Shown here piece after piece: positions 9,372 to 17,961 of a DNA stretch of 30,989 nt; position 1 is the stretch's first letter, and the number at the start of each line of letters is the position of its first letter. The position numbers and the translations under genes were made by a program. Location: positions 48,441 to 79,429 of the forward strand of contig NW_019775732.1 in NCBI RefSeq assembly GCF_001039355.2, given 5' to 3'. This DNA is from Lingula anatina. Lineage: Eukaryota; Brachiopoda; Lingulata; Lingulida; Lingulidae. The notes beneath the pieces were generated by a model that was not told the DNA's origin, made no database searches, and saw nothing but the letters and a program-made list of their open reading frames with translations.

Positions 9372-11790
9372 TTATAATTCGTCAGATGTAATAAAATACA
9401 ATATTTCCTTAAAAACCTTTACCCCCTTTTGTGAATGCAATGCGTCGTCTGCAGAGCTCAGCGTCTGCCACCACCACGCTGGATGATTCTCGCTTCCCGG
9501 GAGCTGAACAGTTAACGCGGTCTGAAAAATTTTAGGGAGAGTCAGATGAAAAAGAGAGGGACCGTTGCATCTACAATGTTTTACATAGAGAAGCTGGAGT
9601 TGTGGGCTAATTTTACTCTTTTCTTTTAAAATTTGCAATATACTCTACCTTTCAGTAACTCTATGATACCAAAATATTTTTCTGGCATCTTGATACATTT
9701 TCCCCTTCTGACTCCCCCTAAAATGGTCCACACTAAAAAAATCAATAATCGTATGGCAATTTTATACAGGCAATTGACCTACTTTTATACCCATGCAGCT
9801 ATCGACGAGTTTTATGGCTGTGGGGTGAAGACGTGATACACGTCTGTGATATAAAAGTCATTTCTAATTATATAATTTATAAACTGCGTGTGGATCAAAA
9901 GCGTTCCGATTTTTGAGCAAAAGGAAAAAAATTACTTTTTGCGAACAATGAAAAAATTAGAGATAAGTCAAAATAAGAGAAAAAATGCATTTTTTCTCTT
10001 ATATGTAAATTAGGTCCCCTGAAGTAATATATGACTTTCCGGAAGTGATGTTCACATCAGAGATTTGTAATGATGATGATCTTGATGACTTTTGATGATC
10101 TTAATGGTTATTAAAAAAATCTTACCAAAGTTTTCAGTTGTCTGGCGAAAAAGAAATTTTCTGCAATAATACAATCATTTCACGAGCGAAAAATAATTAG
10201 TACATCCGCCTCAGAGATGCGCTGCAGACGTCACGGCTTTTGGGTGAAAATCGCACGCGATATTGGTTATAATTATGATATATAGGTTAAAACAAACTAC
10301 GTATCTAATGTTTCCAAGTGAGTGAAAATGAATATCGACAAACCGTTACATTTTGAATGCATTGCTATTTATTTGTGTTCGACAAGGGTGAATTTAATTA
10401 GGATTTTTTTCTCTCTCTCTCTCGCTTTTTTCTTCTTTTTTTAAGCGAATATTAAGGAGAAAGCCGGGTGAAAAAAATCCATAACAATCATAATATTCAG
10501 AAGTAAGAAAATTTCAGAGATAAAAGTTTTGTTGGCCACTATAGTTCCTCTTCGTAGAGGTTCACAGGAATATTTTAAGACAACTTGTAATCGTACATGT
10601 ATATACTGATAATCATCAAATAACGCGCTTCTGAATTATGTTCGTGATGCGCAAATAAATAAATTTCGAACTGAATACCACCTCGGCTTGTGCCACATAT
10701 TTCTAAATTTAAAATAAAACAAGAAAAGTTGAATAAAATGGAATAAACTTTGGGGTTTTTTTCCTATAAACATCGCAAAAAGTATAGATCTATATGTAAT
10801 ACCCGTGAAATGTCAGAATTGTATTTTCCTGTAAAGTAAAAAAAAAAGGTATCCAGACAGTACAGATAGTTGAAGGAGCTTCATGTCAGATCTTTTACAT
10901 GTTCTTTACCAGTACTTACTCCATTGAAAATGGATTTTGTAAATTATACATGCCATTTCAAAAATATGTTTATATGAGTTACCACTGAGAAAGGAAAATG
11001 CCATACATAATTGTTACTAAAGTCAGATGAAGATACAACTTTTGATTTCCAGTTAATGTGAACAATGATCTAAACTGATGTAAACATTAAAATGACTATT
11101 TTTTCTAATAAAATGCAATTAAGTACTGTAAAAGACTAAAAATGGTATTGTTGTAATAAAAAATGCAGATACCTTACAGAGGGCAACAGATGGGAATAGA
11201 TTTTGATTATACTGTAAGAAATAAAAAATCTGATGAAGAAATGTTAAGATACATGTAGGACTTTCTAAATAAATGTTTTGAGGTTGACATAATAAGGGAA
11301 AAGCATAGAATATATTTTAGTCTGTTTATTAAATTGTTTCACCAACTGGGTTTATCTAGGATTTCAATAGCTTGACTCCTTTTTTAAAACGAAAGATTGG
11401 TTTTTATCAAATTCAAAATATCTTAAACCTAAACAAGCATAATTTGCCATGATTATCCATGAAACTTTGTCTTCTTTTACAAACTTCTATTTCAATATTT
11501 GAACATGAGGGTCAGTAAAAGAAAAAGAAATAGAAAATTCAGAAAATACTCAAGGTAGATTTTATTATCACAGATCAATGAAGCATATTATTTCGGCATA
11601 AAAAGTCTTAGTTATCTAAAAGTGAATGAGGTCATTAATGGCAGTATTCATTAAAAAAAAGGAACTTTATGAGATTCCGGTCACGTTTTTTACACTGTTG
11701 CAGTGTATTAAATAGTAAGGCAGTGTATTTGTCTATATAAAAACACTTCTGATCCATAAGAAATTTAAAAGGACAAAGTTCAATACAAAA
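9372..11790. other. no gene recognised
   Basis: Only short, unconvincing frames: minus 9372-9638 and plus 9633-9836. A (CT)n run lies near 10411-10423. I looked here for further minus-strand exons of the polycystin-like gene (polycystin and channel domains) and saw none, which bears on whether that gene really ends at 11824. Confidence 0.45.
9973..10002. repeat. perfect 30-bp palindrome without spacer
   Basis: The left arm ATAAGAGAAAAAATG is followed immediately by its exact reverse complement, giving 15-bp arms with no loop, centred on TGCA. It could extrude as a cruciform or be a joined pair of transposon ends. No target duplication is visible at its edges. Confidence 0.9.
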
Positions 11791-11823
11791 TATTTTCATG
11801 ATTTTTAATATTTTTTCTTTAAA

Positions 11824-12296
11824 TCATAAACATGGCATAGTTCTGCAATGGGGATATGAGGTCTCCTCGAGTCTGTTTGATAAAAGCTCTTTCACTACTT
11901 CTGGAATTACATCACTTAGTAAAAGGTTCCACTGGCACCAGAGCACTGAGTTTTTTTTAAACTTAACAAGCTGTGTATTCTCTTGCCTGTGAGCATCCTC
12001 TCCAGCCTCATTTGCTGAGAAAAGTATGCAGTGAAGATACACACAAACTGCCTTCAGTGTCTGGAACACAAACAAGTCCTCCACCAGTGCCACTCCTACC
12101 AGAGCAGCCCAGTTGTACACAGCGCTGTCACTCAGCTCTCCGCCATACACAATGGTGAGATATACTGCCATTGCCATGGAGACGACCAAAATGAATGCTG
12201 GATAGATCAAAAAGTGGGGCAACTTTCCATCCTGCTTTCTGTTGACCATCATCTCCAGTGACTTCAGCTCAGTGTATGGCACCTCATCTGATGGTT
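11824..12296 (-). CDS. polycystin-1-like gene, last exon (two membrane segments, C-terminus)
   Basis: The acceptor reads TGTTCCAG and the exon opens in phase with the preceding one (G|AA, Glu). It encodes EPSDEVPYTELKSLEMM, then LPHFLIYPAFILVV (a membrane span), a YGGELSDSAVYNW loop, and a second span ending EDLFVFQTLKAVCVYL. The last motif matches the conserved W...(Q)..FLFQPLKV...L element of polycystin-1-type segment 5, here with QTLK for QPLK. About 60 residues of charged tail follow before a TAA-type end at 11824. An ATTAAA polyadenylation variant lies just downstream (plus-strand TTTAAT near 11805). A weak GTAATT inside the tail (after CTAAGTGAT) could be a donor leading to further exons, but none are recognisable to the left. 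Confidence 0.75.
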
Positions 12297-15200
12297 CTGG
12301 AACATTTTGTGTGGAAATGAATTATTGCCAAAAGTATGTGAAAGTTTAACTAAAAAATGATGCTGGCTAATATTACCCCCGTTTAACATCACAATCACTG
12401 TTTTAATTATAATAAGGGCAAGGAAGCTTATGTTGAAATCAATGCTCTAAATATCTTCAAATGTAAGCTGAAGCTGGATAACATGAAAATGCATTATCCT
12501 TTTTTTATATATTCATTTTAAAATAATTTACTGAAATGAAAGACACTGATGACACCGAAATGGACAATTACCTTCCCAAATATTAACTACTACATCATGT
12601 TCAGATGCCTGCTTTGGTTGCTCATCATTTTCTTTCCTCTGGCTGTTGTCTAAAATTGCATTAAACAAAGGAAATGTAAAGGGAAATATAAAAAGTTATT
12701 TGTTTGAGCCATATATTGCTACTGTTGAACATTAATTAGGAAACAGTAAATCAAAATTTTAGGATGTTACATCTGTTCTACGCTATCAAAAAGGATTAAA
12801 AAACATCATCATATAGACATGTCTACAGCATAATATAATGGCATACTATTATATATATATATATATATGATTACCTGGGATGAGAAAACTTGGGTTGAAG
12901 TGAGCAATGAGACTGTAAAAAGATGCAACATCTGCATTTCTGTAGCTGGAAATCTTCCCAGCATGGGATTTTGGGATTTCTGCCTGCATCTCCTTTTGCA
13001 TATTTGAGTTTAGCCTAGGGTTGTTAGGAGGAGGAGCATATGTGTAGCTGGGTGTTTTCTGAAATATTGAAAATCATCCAATAATTGATTCTGCTGACTG
13101 GTTAATATAGTCGAAATATTCCACAGATGGGGACATTTATTCTTCTGGTGGCTTGATGTTGCACTATAATACCTCAATATGAGTATAACGTCTTTTTATG
13201 TTCTTGTATATACATATGTGCTTATAAGTCAAGCCAAATATATTGTCAAACATTACAGAAATGATACAAGTGTCTGTTTTTAATTACAAGAAGGCAATAC
13301 ATGTATGTCTCAAAGNTGGGGACATTTATTCTTGAGGTGGTTTGATGTTGCACTATAATACCTCAATATGAATATGTCTTTTTATGTTCTTGTATATACA
13401 TATGTGCTTATAAGTCAAGCCAAATATATTGTCAAACATAACAGAAATGATACAAGTGTCTGTTTTTAATTACAAGAAGGCAATACATGTATGTCTCAAA
13501 GGCAATCCATGATATCTGTACAGGCACATACATGCATGCACAAACTAAAAATAGAAAAAAGTAATAAATACCCCTTTCTTGCTGTCCACATCTCCCATGG
13601 CAACCATATCTTCCTTGACAACCAAATTTTCCTTGGCAACCACTTCTTCAATCTGTGCCATAGCCTGGTGTTCAACAGTTGCACGTGCCAAATCATAGCC
13701 CTTCTCAAAGTCATAAGCCACCTGTTTCATCATGGTCTCCACACTTCCATGCACAACTTTTTGGAGCCCATTACTGATTGTGCAACTGAAAAAAAAAATA
13801 ATAATAAAAATAAAAATAAAAAATAAAACACTAATTAATGAATCTTTCTTCAATCAAGAAATATTGTAAAGAATTAGCATTATTGGTAGAATAACACTCT
13901 GACCATAATTACTAATTCCATTTACACACTCAGAACATGTGTCACATTAGCAAGAAAATGTGAAATCATTTCAATACTATGAATATTTAACTCAAATGAA
14001 ATAGTCTACAAAATGAAACTAGTGTCCAGCCCAATACAAGTCGTCAGAATCAGTCATGGCTATGAGCAAGATCTGTAGTCAACTCCTAAAGTTAAAGACA
14101 AATTTAACTTTATTTCAACATAACTGTGAAATGAGGAGTCTTAAAATGAACATGAAATAAACTGCCTCCTTACATGTCATCATACTGAGGCTCATCTTCC
14201 AGGCTCTGCAGCACGGTGTCACCAGTGTCTTCTCTGTCATAGCACCTGATATTGTACATTGCTACATCATATATGCTATTCACAAGGAATGTTCCTATAT
14301 TGACAAGGAGGCTGGAGAGGAAGATACCTCTATCAAGCTGAATGACACCAACAGCACTGAGAAGGGTACTGGTAAGCAGCATGTTTGCAAACATGTAGTT
14401 CAAGGTGCTGTTAAACCACAGAAGGACAGGGGCCAGCTTCAAGCTGGAACAGCGTGTCCATCCATGACAGGACCACAAATACAGAAGGCAAGTTTGCAGT
14501 CCAAACCTGAAAAATATTTTAATAAGTTAAAAAATGTGTATCAAATATCAAAGTAAGGACATTTTACATGAAAATTACTACGAGTACATTCCATGTTGAA
14601 GAAAAACTGAATACTGCATTAAGAAATCAGAATATGTATCATTATTATTATTATCTTTCATATTCTATTTGTTGATGAATTGTAAAAGAAGCCATTTCAA
14701 AGTACATAATATGCTTATTTATCAATTGTGAGAAAGTCTCCAACTTACCTGTAGCAAGGAGTTCTGTTATAACTCCTTGCCTGTAGTTCTTACAAGACTC
14801 CAAAGTGGTGTATCCCACTGTGAGGCATCCATTCCTGCTGAAGTGGGATTCACAGCCAGATACTGTATCATATACTGTTATATCCAGCACATTCCTTCAA
14901 TGAAAGAAAAATGATAATAAAAATTCACTCAAATTTCTTTATACAACACATTTAACAATCAATATTTCAAATAAATCTGGGCTTCCATCCAACTAAACTG
15001 AGAAGCTAGCTAACAGTTTTTTTTTCAAAAATACATAAGAGTATGTTAAACTGGCATTGAACTCCATCTGAATGTGTAAAAATATCTACTATAAAAAAAT
15101 AACATAACAATATGAATATAACTTAAACTACAGATGCATCCAAGGTATTCATGACACAAAACATATTTCAGAACAATGACAAAAATCATCTTCATTTGAT

Positions 15201-15336
15201 TTGCAGAACTTTCTTTATACAGGTCCAATAGTGTAAATATGTTTGTGATGTTCCAGTTTGTATTTTTAAAATTACCATTGAGCTCCTGGTCTATCACTGA
15301 TGTACACCACAACCTTCTTCAGTTTTCCCAGGGACT
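11824..15336 (-). CDS. polycystin-1-like gene, short form (PLAT plus membrane segments)
   Basis: Seven exons: 15336-15276, 14894-14781 (or 14749), 14506-14174, 13785-13572, 13058-12875, 12649-12572 and 12296-11824. All have plausible splice sites and reading phases agree throughout if the second exon ends at 14781; the assembled part then encodes about 484 residues. Order: C-terminal half of a PLAT/LH2 domain (SLGKLKKVVVYISDRPGAQW then NVLDITVYDTVSG), two hydrophobic spans, a hydrophilic loop of roughly 180 residues, two more hydrophobic spans, and a short tail to a stop. This is the arrangement of polycystin-1/PKD1L/REJ proteins from PLAT to about the fifth membrane segment. Those proteins normally have a large GPS/REJ ectodomain before PLAT and a polycystin domain plus channel segments after; neither is seen. 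The PLAT N-terminal half is unresolved. It may be a genuine short paralogue or a decaying fragment. Family assignment comes from motif reading only. Confidence 0.7.
12572..12649 (-). CDS. polycystin-1-like gene, sixth exon of the assembled series
   Basis: A 78-nt exon between acceptor TTTTAG and donor GAAG|GTAATT. It enters with two bases and leaves with one, matching both neighbours. The encoded stretch (DNSQRKENDEQPKQASEHD then VVVNIWE) is hydrophilic and belongs to the cytosolic loop between the third and fourth membrane segments of polycystin-1-type proteins. It is too short to be found as an open frame; the support is phase and splice-site agreement. Confidence 0.6.
12850..12868. repeat. 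(TA)n microsatellite abutting a splice donor
   Basis: About 19 bp of alternating A/T in the intron, starting within a few bases of the donor of the 13058-12875 exon. Length variation here could affect donor recognition. Confidence 0.85.
12875..13058 (-). CDS. polycystin-1-like gene, fifth exon of the assembled series
   Basis: A 184-nt exon from acceptor AATATTTCAG to donor CCCAG|GTAATC. It enters in phase 0 and leaves with one base. It encodes KTPSYTYAPPPNNPRL, then KEMQAEIPKSHAGKISSY and RNADVASFYSLIAHFNP, a Pro/Asn-rich loop without membrane character. A (TA)n microsatellite begins a few bases inside the following intron (plus strand 12850-12868), directly after the donor. Confidence 0.6.
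13129..13502. repeat. near-identical direct duplication joined by a single N (probable assembly artefact)
   Basis: 13129-13315 and 13318-13502 are almost the same sequence, from GGGGACATTTATTCTT to ACATGTATGTCTCAAAG, and the only N (13317) sits exactly at the junction. The few differences are of allelic scale. The natural reading is two overlapping contigs or haplotypes placed end to end. It lies in an intron of the polycystin-like gene and inflates that intron by about 188 bp without affecting exons. Confidence 0.85.
13572..13785 (-). CDS. polycystin-1-like gene, fourth exon of the assembled series
   Basis: A 214-nt exon with a long T-rich tract before acceptor TTTTTTCAG and donor AAAGGG|GTATTT. 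It enters with one base (AT|T, Ile) and leaves in phase 0. It encodes CTISNGLQKVVHGSVETMM, then KQVAYDFEKGYDLARATVEH and QAMAQIEEVVAKENLVVKED. The last part is an acidic/basic near-repetitive helix-like stretch (VVAKENL, VVKEDM, VAMGD), a likely amphipathic or coiled segment of the cytosolic loop. The plus-strand frame at 13491-13826 is its shadow. Confidence 0.7.
14174..14506 (-). CDS. polycystin-1-like gene, third exon (first membrane segments after PLAT)
   Basis: A 333-nt exon from acceptor TATTTTTCAG to donor GACAT|GTAAGG. It begins with one base completing a codon and leaves with two. It encodes FGLQTCLLYLWS, a CHGWTRCSSLKLAPVLLWF stretch placed like the LWLSV..RP.S.FTR.QR..CC segment that follows PLAT in polycystin-1 proteins, a first hydrophobic span (NYMFANMLLTSTLLSAVGV) and a second (GIFLSSLLVNIGTFLVNSIY). 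An acidic tail follows (CYDREDTGD, SLEDEPQYDD). The I...GI.LSSLLV pattern is typical of this family. In phase only with the 114-nt form of the preceding exon. Confidence 0.75.
14748..14786. mobile_element. 25-bp palindromic insertion with 7-bp target duplication at a splice donor
   Basis: The insert (14755-14779) has arms CAAGGAGTT and AACTCCTTG with a short CTGTTAT centre. It is flanked by CCTGTAG at 14748-14754 and 14780-14786. On the minus strand the duplicated target is CTACAGG, that is the exon end plus the G of the GT donor, so both copies carry CAG|G. The upstream copy runs into the element and reads CAG|GCAAGG, a GC-type donor; the downstream copy keeps CAG|GTAAGT. The net gain of 32 nt shifts the frame if the GT donor is used. 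Homologous to 7743-7776. Confidence 0.75.
14749..14894 (-). CDS. polycystin-1-like gene, second PLAT exon, carrying a palindromic insertion at its donor
   Basis: The acceptor is CATTGAAG and the first base completes TG|G (Trp). It encodes NVLDITVYDTVSG, CESHFSRNGCLTVGY and TTLESCKNY, matching the PLAT strand after W (W..lkitV.D...g....F..n.cL). The canonical final Trp of that strand is Cys here. A 25-bp palindromic insertion plus 7-bp target duplication (14748-14786) covers the donor. The exon ends at 14749 (CAG|GTAAGT, 146 nt, wrong phase for the next exon) or at 14781 (CAG|GCAAGG, 114 nt, right phase). The 114-nt form equals the pre-insertion exon. Confidence 0.65.
15276..15336 (-). CDS. 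polycystin-1-like gene, first recognised PLAT exon
   Basis: A 61-nt exon between acceptor TTTTAAACTCAG and donor CAATG|GTAATT. It enters with two bases and leaves with two (TG|G). It encodes SLGKLKKVVVYISDRPGAQW, the LG.L..v.i..d..g..p.W strand pair of PLAT/LH2 domains. It must be preceded by an exon ending with one base; joining directly to the candidate at 15893-15826 would give T|AG, a stop, so at least one exon (the F..G..D.F part of PLAT) is missing or unrecognised. Confidence 0.65.
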
Positions 15337-15511
15337 CTGAGTTTAAAATAAATAAGATTCACTATAATGATTAAATGTTAGTGTGTTGTTTTTGAGTACA
15401 ACATGCATCAAATATAACAGAGTTGTAGTTTAATTCTAAAAATAAATTTAGTTAATGCATAACAATACCATAGGAACCCTGTTTTACAAATCACCAAGAA
15501 TTCTTGCACTA

Positions 15512-15730
15512 AGGGTCTATTCCCACAACTTTAGATCGATCTATCACCGCGGGGAGTCTCACTAGATTACTGTCATAAAAACCCCCTTAAGTGTCCGTCC
15601 CCGCCTACTACAAGCTGTAAGGGGTAATTAACTTTCGTGTCCGCCCGGCTGACAGCTATTTAGCGTGAGCCCCCAGGGAGTTAGGTCGATCTAAAGTAGG
15701 TCGATCTAATCTATGGAAATGGGGTGTAAC
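15512..15730 (-). mobile_element. ~210-bp MITE, copy B, in the 5' part of the polycystin-like locus
   Basis: Reverse-complement partner of 7791-8003, sharing its GC-rich core (CCGCCCGGCTGACAGCTATT, TTAAGTGTCCGTCCCCGCCT) and the TTAGATCGATCTA-type ends. The copies differ by scattered substitutions and small indels. It lies between the recognised PLAT exon (15336) and the candidate upstream exon (15893), where the missing middle PLAT exon would be expected. Confidence 0.85.
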
Positions 15731-15825
15731 TCTCTCTGAACATGCTTTGCACTTAACTTTATGATAAAAAGTCAACATAACTGAGTTAACATGATACTTT
15801 AAATAATAGTAATCATATATAATAC

Positions 15826-15893
15826 AGCCACTGACTGAGATGAACAGCAAACTGTGACCTGATGTTCCAGTTAGGAGGCGCATGCACATTTGT
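15826..15893 (-). CDS. candidate N-terminal PLAT exon
   Basis: After acceptor CATTTTGCAG the frame that continues from the candidate start exon reads QMCMRLLTGTSG then HSLLFISVSG. The TG..G......v.vSG spacing resembles the first PLAT strands (v.V.TG...GA.....i.l.G). The proposed donor GGCT|GTATTA is weak, and splicing straight to 15336 would create a stop, so the 3' limit is uncertain. Confidence 0.3.
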
Positions 15894-16138
15894 CTGCAAA
15901 ATGTTATGCTCCTGTTTCATGTTGAACATGTTTAACAGCAAGTAAAATCTTTACTTGCTTGCCATGGGTGTATTACTATCGGCGAGAAAGGAAAAGTTTT
16001 CGGATATTTCATGCACATTTGTCTGCAAAATGTTATGCTCCTGTTTCATGTTGAACATGTTTAACAGCAAGTAAAATCATTACTTGCTTGCCATGGGTGT
16101 ATTACTATCGGCGAGAAAGGAAAAGTTTTCGGATATTT
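15881..16138. repeat. 129-bp tandem duplication containing splice signals
   Basis: Unit 1 (15881-16009) and unit 2 (16010-16138) differ at a single visible base (AATCTTTAC versus AATCATTAC). On the minus strand each unit carries ATGGCAAGCAA|GTAA and, 61 bp later, ATTTTGCAG|ACAAATG, so each unit is a complete short intron plus exon. The GCAAGTAAA...TTTACTTGC inverted repeat at the donor is perfect in unit 1 and shortened in unit 2. There is no N at the junction, but such a recent duplication could still be an assembly error. Confidence 0.9.
15955..16022 (-). CDS. candidate duplicated 68-nt mini-exon
   Basis: Bounded by TTTTGCAG and GCAA|GTAAAG. From phase 0 it reads TNVHEISENFSFLADSNTP and so on without a stop and would leave with two bases. 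If entered from the upstream copy it reads in another frame and leads to a stop soon after the next junction. It could be an alternative first exon, a skipped exon, or a by-product of the tandem duplication. Confidence 0.25.
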
Positions 16139-16150
16139 CAGGTTAGTTGC
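16084..16150 (-). CDS. candidate start exon of the polycystin-like gene
   Basis: After a weak acceptor (GTTAACTTTAG) the segment holds CACCCATGGCAAGCAA|GTAATG. The ATG at 16094 has a favourable context (CACCCATGG). Met-Ala-Ser plus two bases joins in phase to 15893, giving MASKQMCMRLLTGTSG. If correct, the protein would begin just before the PLAT domain. Support is phase and start context only. Confidence 0.25.
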
Positions 16151-16221
16151 CTAAAGTTAACGATTTAGGTAAGAATAATACGTTGTTGTTAATATACAAT
16201 GGCAACTTGTTAGTTTGTATG

Positions 16222-16391
16222 CAGGGGCGGATTTAGGCCGTCTTCTGGGTCTTCCGGAAGACGGTCAGATTATCAAGTTTACATTGACGGGTATTTAATT
16301 TTTTTTCTGTCGGAAGACGGTCAAAAATGGTGGATGGATCAACAAAGATAATTTGGAAGACTGTCAGAAAACATCTCTGAATCCGCCCCTG
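16222..16391. mobile_element. hAT-like MITE with target duplication and internal GGAAGAC motifs
   Basis: Terminal inverted repeats are CAGGGGCGGATTTA and, reverse-complemented, CAGGGGCGGATTCA, flanked by a GTATG direct repeat (16217-16221 and 16392-16396). The interior contains GGAAGAC(G/T)GTCA three times, plus an inverted CCGTCTTC that can pair with the first. There is no ORF. Same terminus class as 4913-5168. Confidence 0.85.
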
Positions 16392-16396
16392 GTATG

Positions 16397-17890
16397 GGTG
16401 ACGAATTTTGAATTATATCAAAAACTGATATTTTTGAAAGAACGTGAAAGAGATATTTGTGTTGTGAGAAAACCATTTCAATAAGCTTTATGGCGATATA
16501 AACCACTTCAGTTGTTATTCAAGATTGATAAATTGAGCCACGGTTAAATTTCAGATTCTGAATCTTCGACCTTTTTTATGAAGTCGATACATTGTTAAGT
16601 CGGTGAAAGTTACTATTCAACCAAAACACCAAGTTTTCTAGATGCGGTTTTGTTCGGAAGAAGATTGTCTTTTATCTGATGTATACTATTTGATATCATC
16701 ATGCTGTTTACAAAAATATTGTGCCATTTTGTCGTGGAGGTATATCTTAAAATCGTCATTTTATCTGCAATTTTTACTCAGTTTCTTATGCCCCTATTCC
16801 ATACACTTGGCACAAAAACATTTGGCTTGTACGTAACTAAAAAAAAGTTAAAGCGCTGTAAAGTGATATGCCGTACGTGTAGAAAACAATATTGACCCCC
16901 TTTTCGGGACGTCAAGGTGACTTCGATCAGTTGATGTTTATTCTGTAGGTTCTGTAAATAATAATGCATTGCTACTATTCAATGATTGTTATAATGACTA
17001 ATCATCTGCTGTTGAATGCTTTTAAATATTTGAACAGTATTTTAATTAATTTGAAAGACTTGAAGTTTATCCATTTAAATGACGGAGCTTCCAATTCAAA
17101 TAATGATGTAAGCAGCATTGATGAAAAAAAGCCAAATGACATAACATCCTACTTATCACTGAAGTTCTAATTTAGAGTAAACTGACTCTTAATGAATTAA
17201 ATCGTTCTCTGCTAGAGGCAAAGTTGGGGAATTGCAGCTGGGGGGATCCCATAAGAGGGGCCATATCCGTTTCCAGTGCTTGTATGTCAGCCGAAACTCA
17301 TTCAATATGAGTGAATTTTCCAGGCAAAAACTGAACGAAAGTGTCGGGACACGTCTTTCTGAACGATTTTCAATATATTTCAAATGACTTTTATGTCTAG
17401 TGAAATACGTCGTTGTTGGTAAGTCATGAACCAAACTTCACTTGGAATCGGAAAGTTAGGTGAAAAGTTACAAGAGTTTGTAAGTCCTCCACTTAGAAGA
17501 GTTTCGAAAATACCACGTAGGACCAAGTTGCAAATTCACGTCAACAGTTACAAACTGCAATAAGATATAAAGTTTGGCGAATACGGCCCAAGTTAATTTG
17601 ACACTTTATTTTACATCAGTTTACCTAAGGAATTTTGTTTAAAATGTGTATTGTTTTGCTTCATATAGTCTGTTCCATTCGCCTGATTTTCATTTTCCAT
17701 TGTTGCCTTTCCCAATCAAAATGTGAAAATAACTACTTTATCACGTACCCAAGTACCTATAAATGATTGTATAGAAAACATAATGATTATGTCTCCAATG
17801 GTTCATACTTAGGTAATGTACATTGAATACAACGCCGATTCCACTTTAAAAGAGAGAGTCGCAATGATAAAATTATTCCTCCGACAAGAT
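16397..17890. other. no gene recognised
   Basis: Several short frames occur on both strands (16642-16895 plus, 17189-17434 minus), none with recognisable motifs. If the promoter at 17900-17961 is real, this would be the first intron of the minus-strand gene. Confidence 0.4.
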
Positions 17891-17899
17891 AAAACTTAC

Positions 17900-17961
17900 C
17901 TCGTTTTCACTAACTGAAGTCAGCTCGGATAATAAGACTTGTAATCCTGTTTCCCTATATA
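17900..17961 (-). promoter_or_regulatory. candidate TATA promoter and first exon donor, minus strand
   Basis: On the minus strand GTATATAGGG (TATATA at 17956-17961) is followed about 30 bp later by a T-rich start-like region, and after about 60 bp by a consensus donor AACGAG|GTAAGT (exon end 17900). It lies upstream of the polycystin-like exons in the same orientation. It could be the 5' untranslated exon, but no transcript evidence is available. Confidence 0.25.

Noticed and set aside
13491-13826. Plus-strand frame opposite the 13785-13572 exon
   Set aside because: Shadow of the minus-strand exon, which has proper splice sites and phase.
14568-14613. A 46-nt micro-exon that would bridge the frame between the 146-nt exon form and the exon at 14506
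   Set aside because: It fits the phase, but once the 7-bp target duplication and palindromic insert were seen, the 114-nt exon joins 14506 directly in phase, so the micro-exon is unnecessary.
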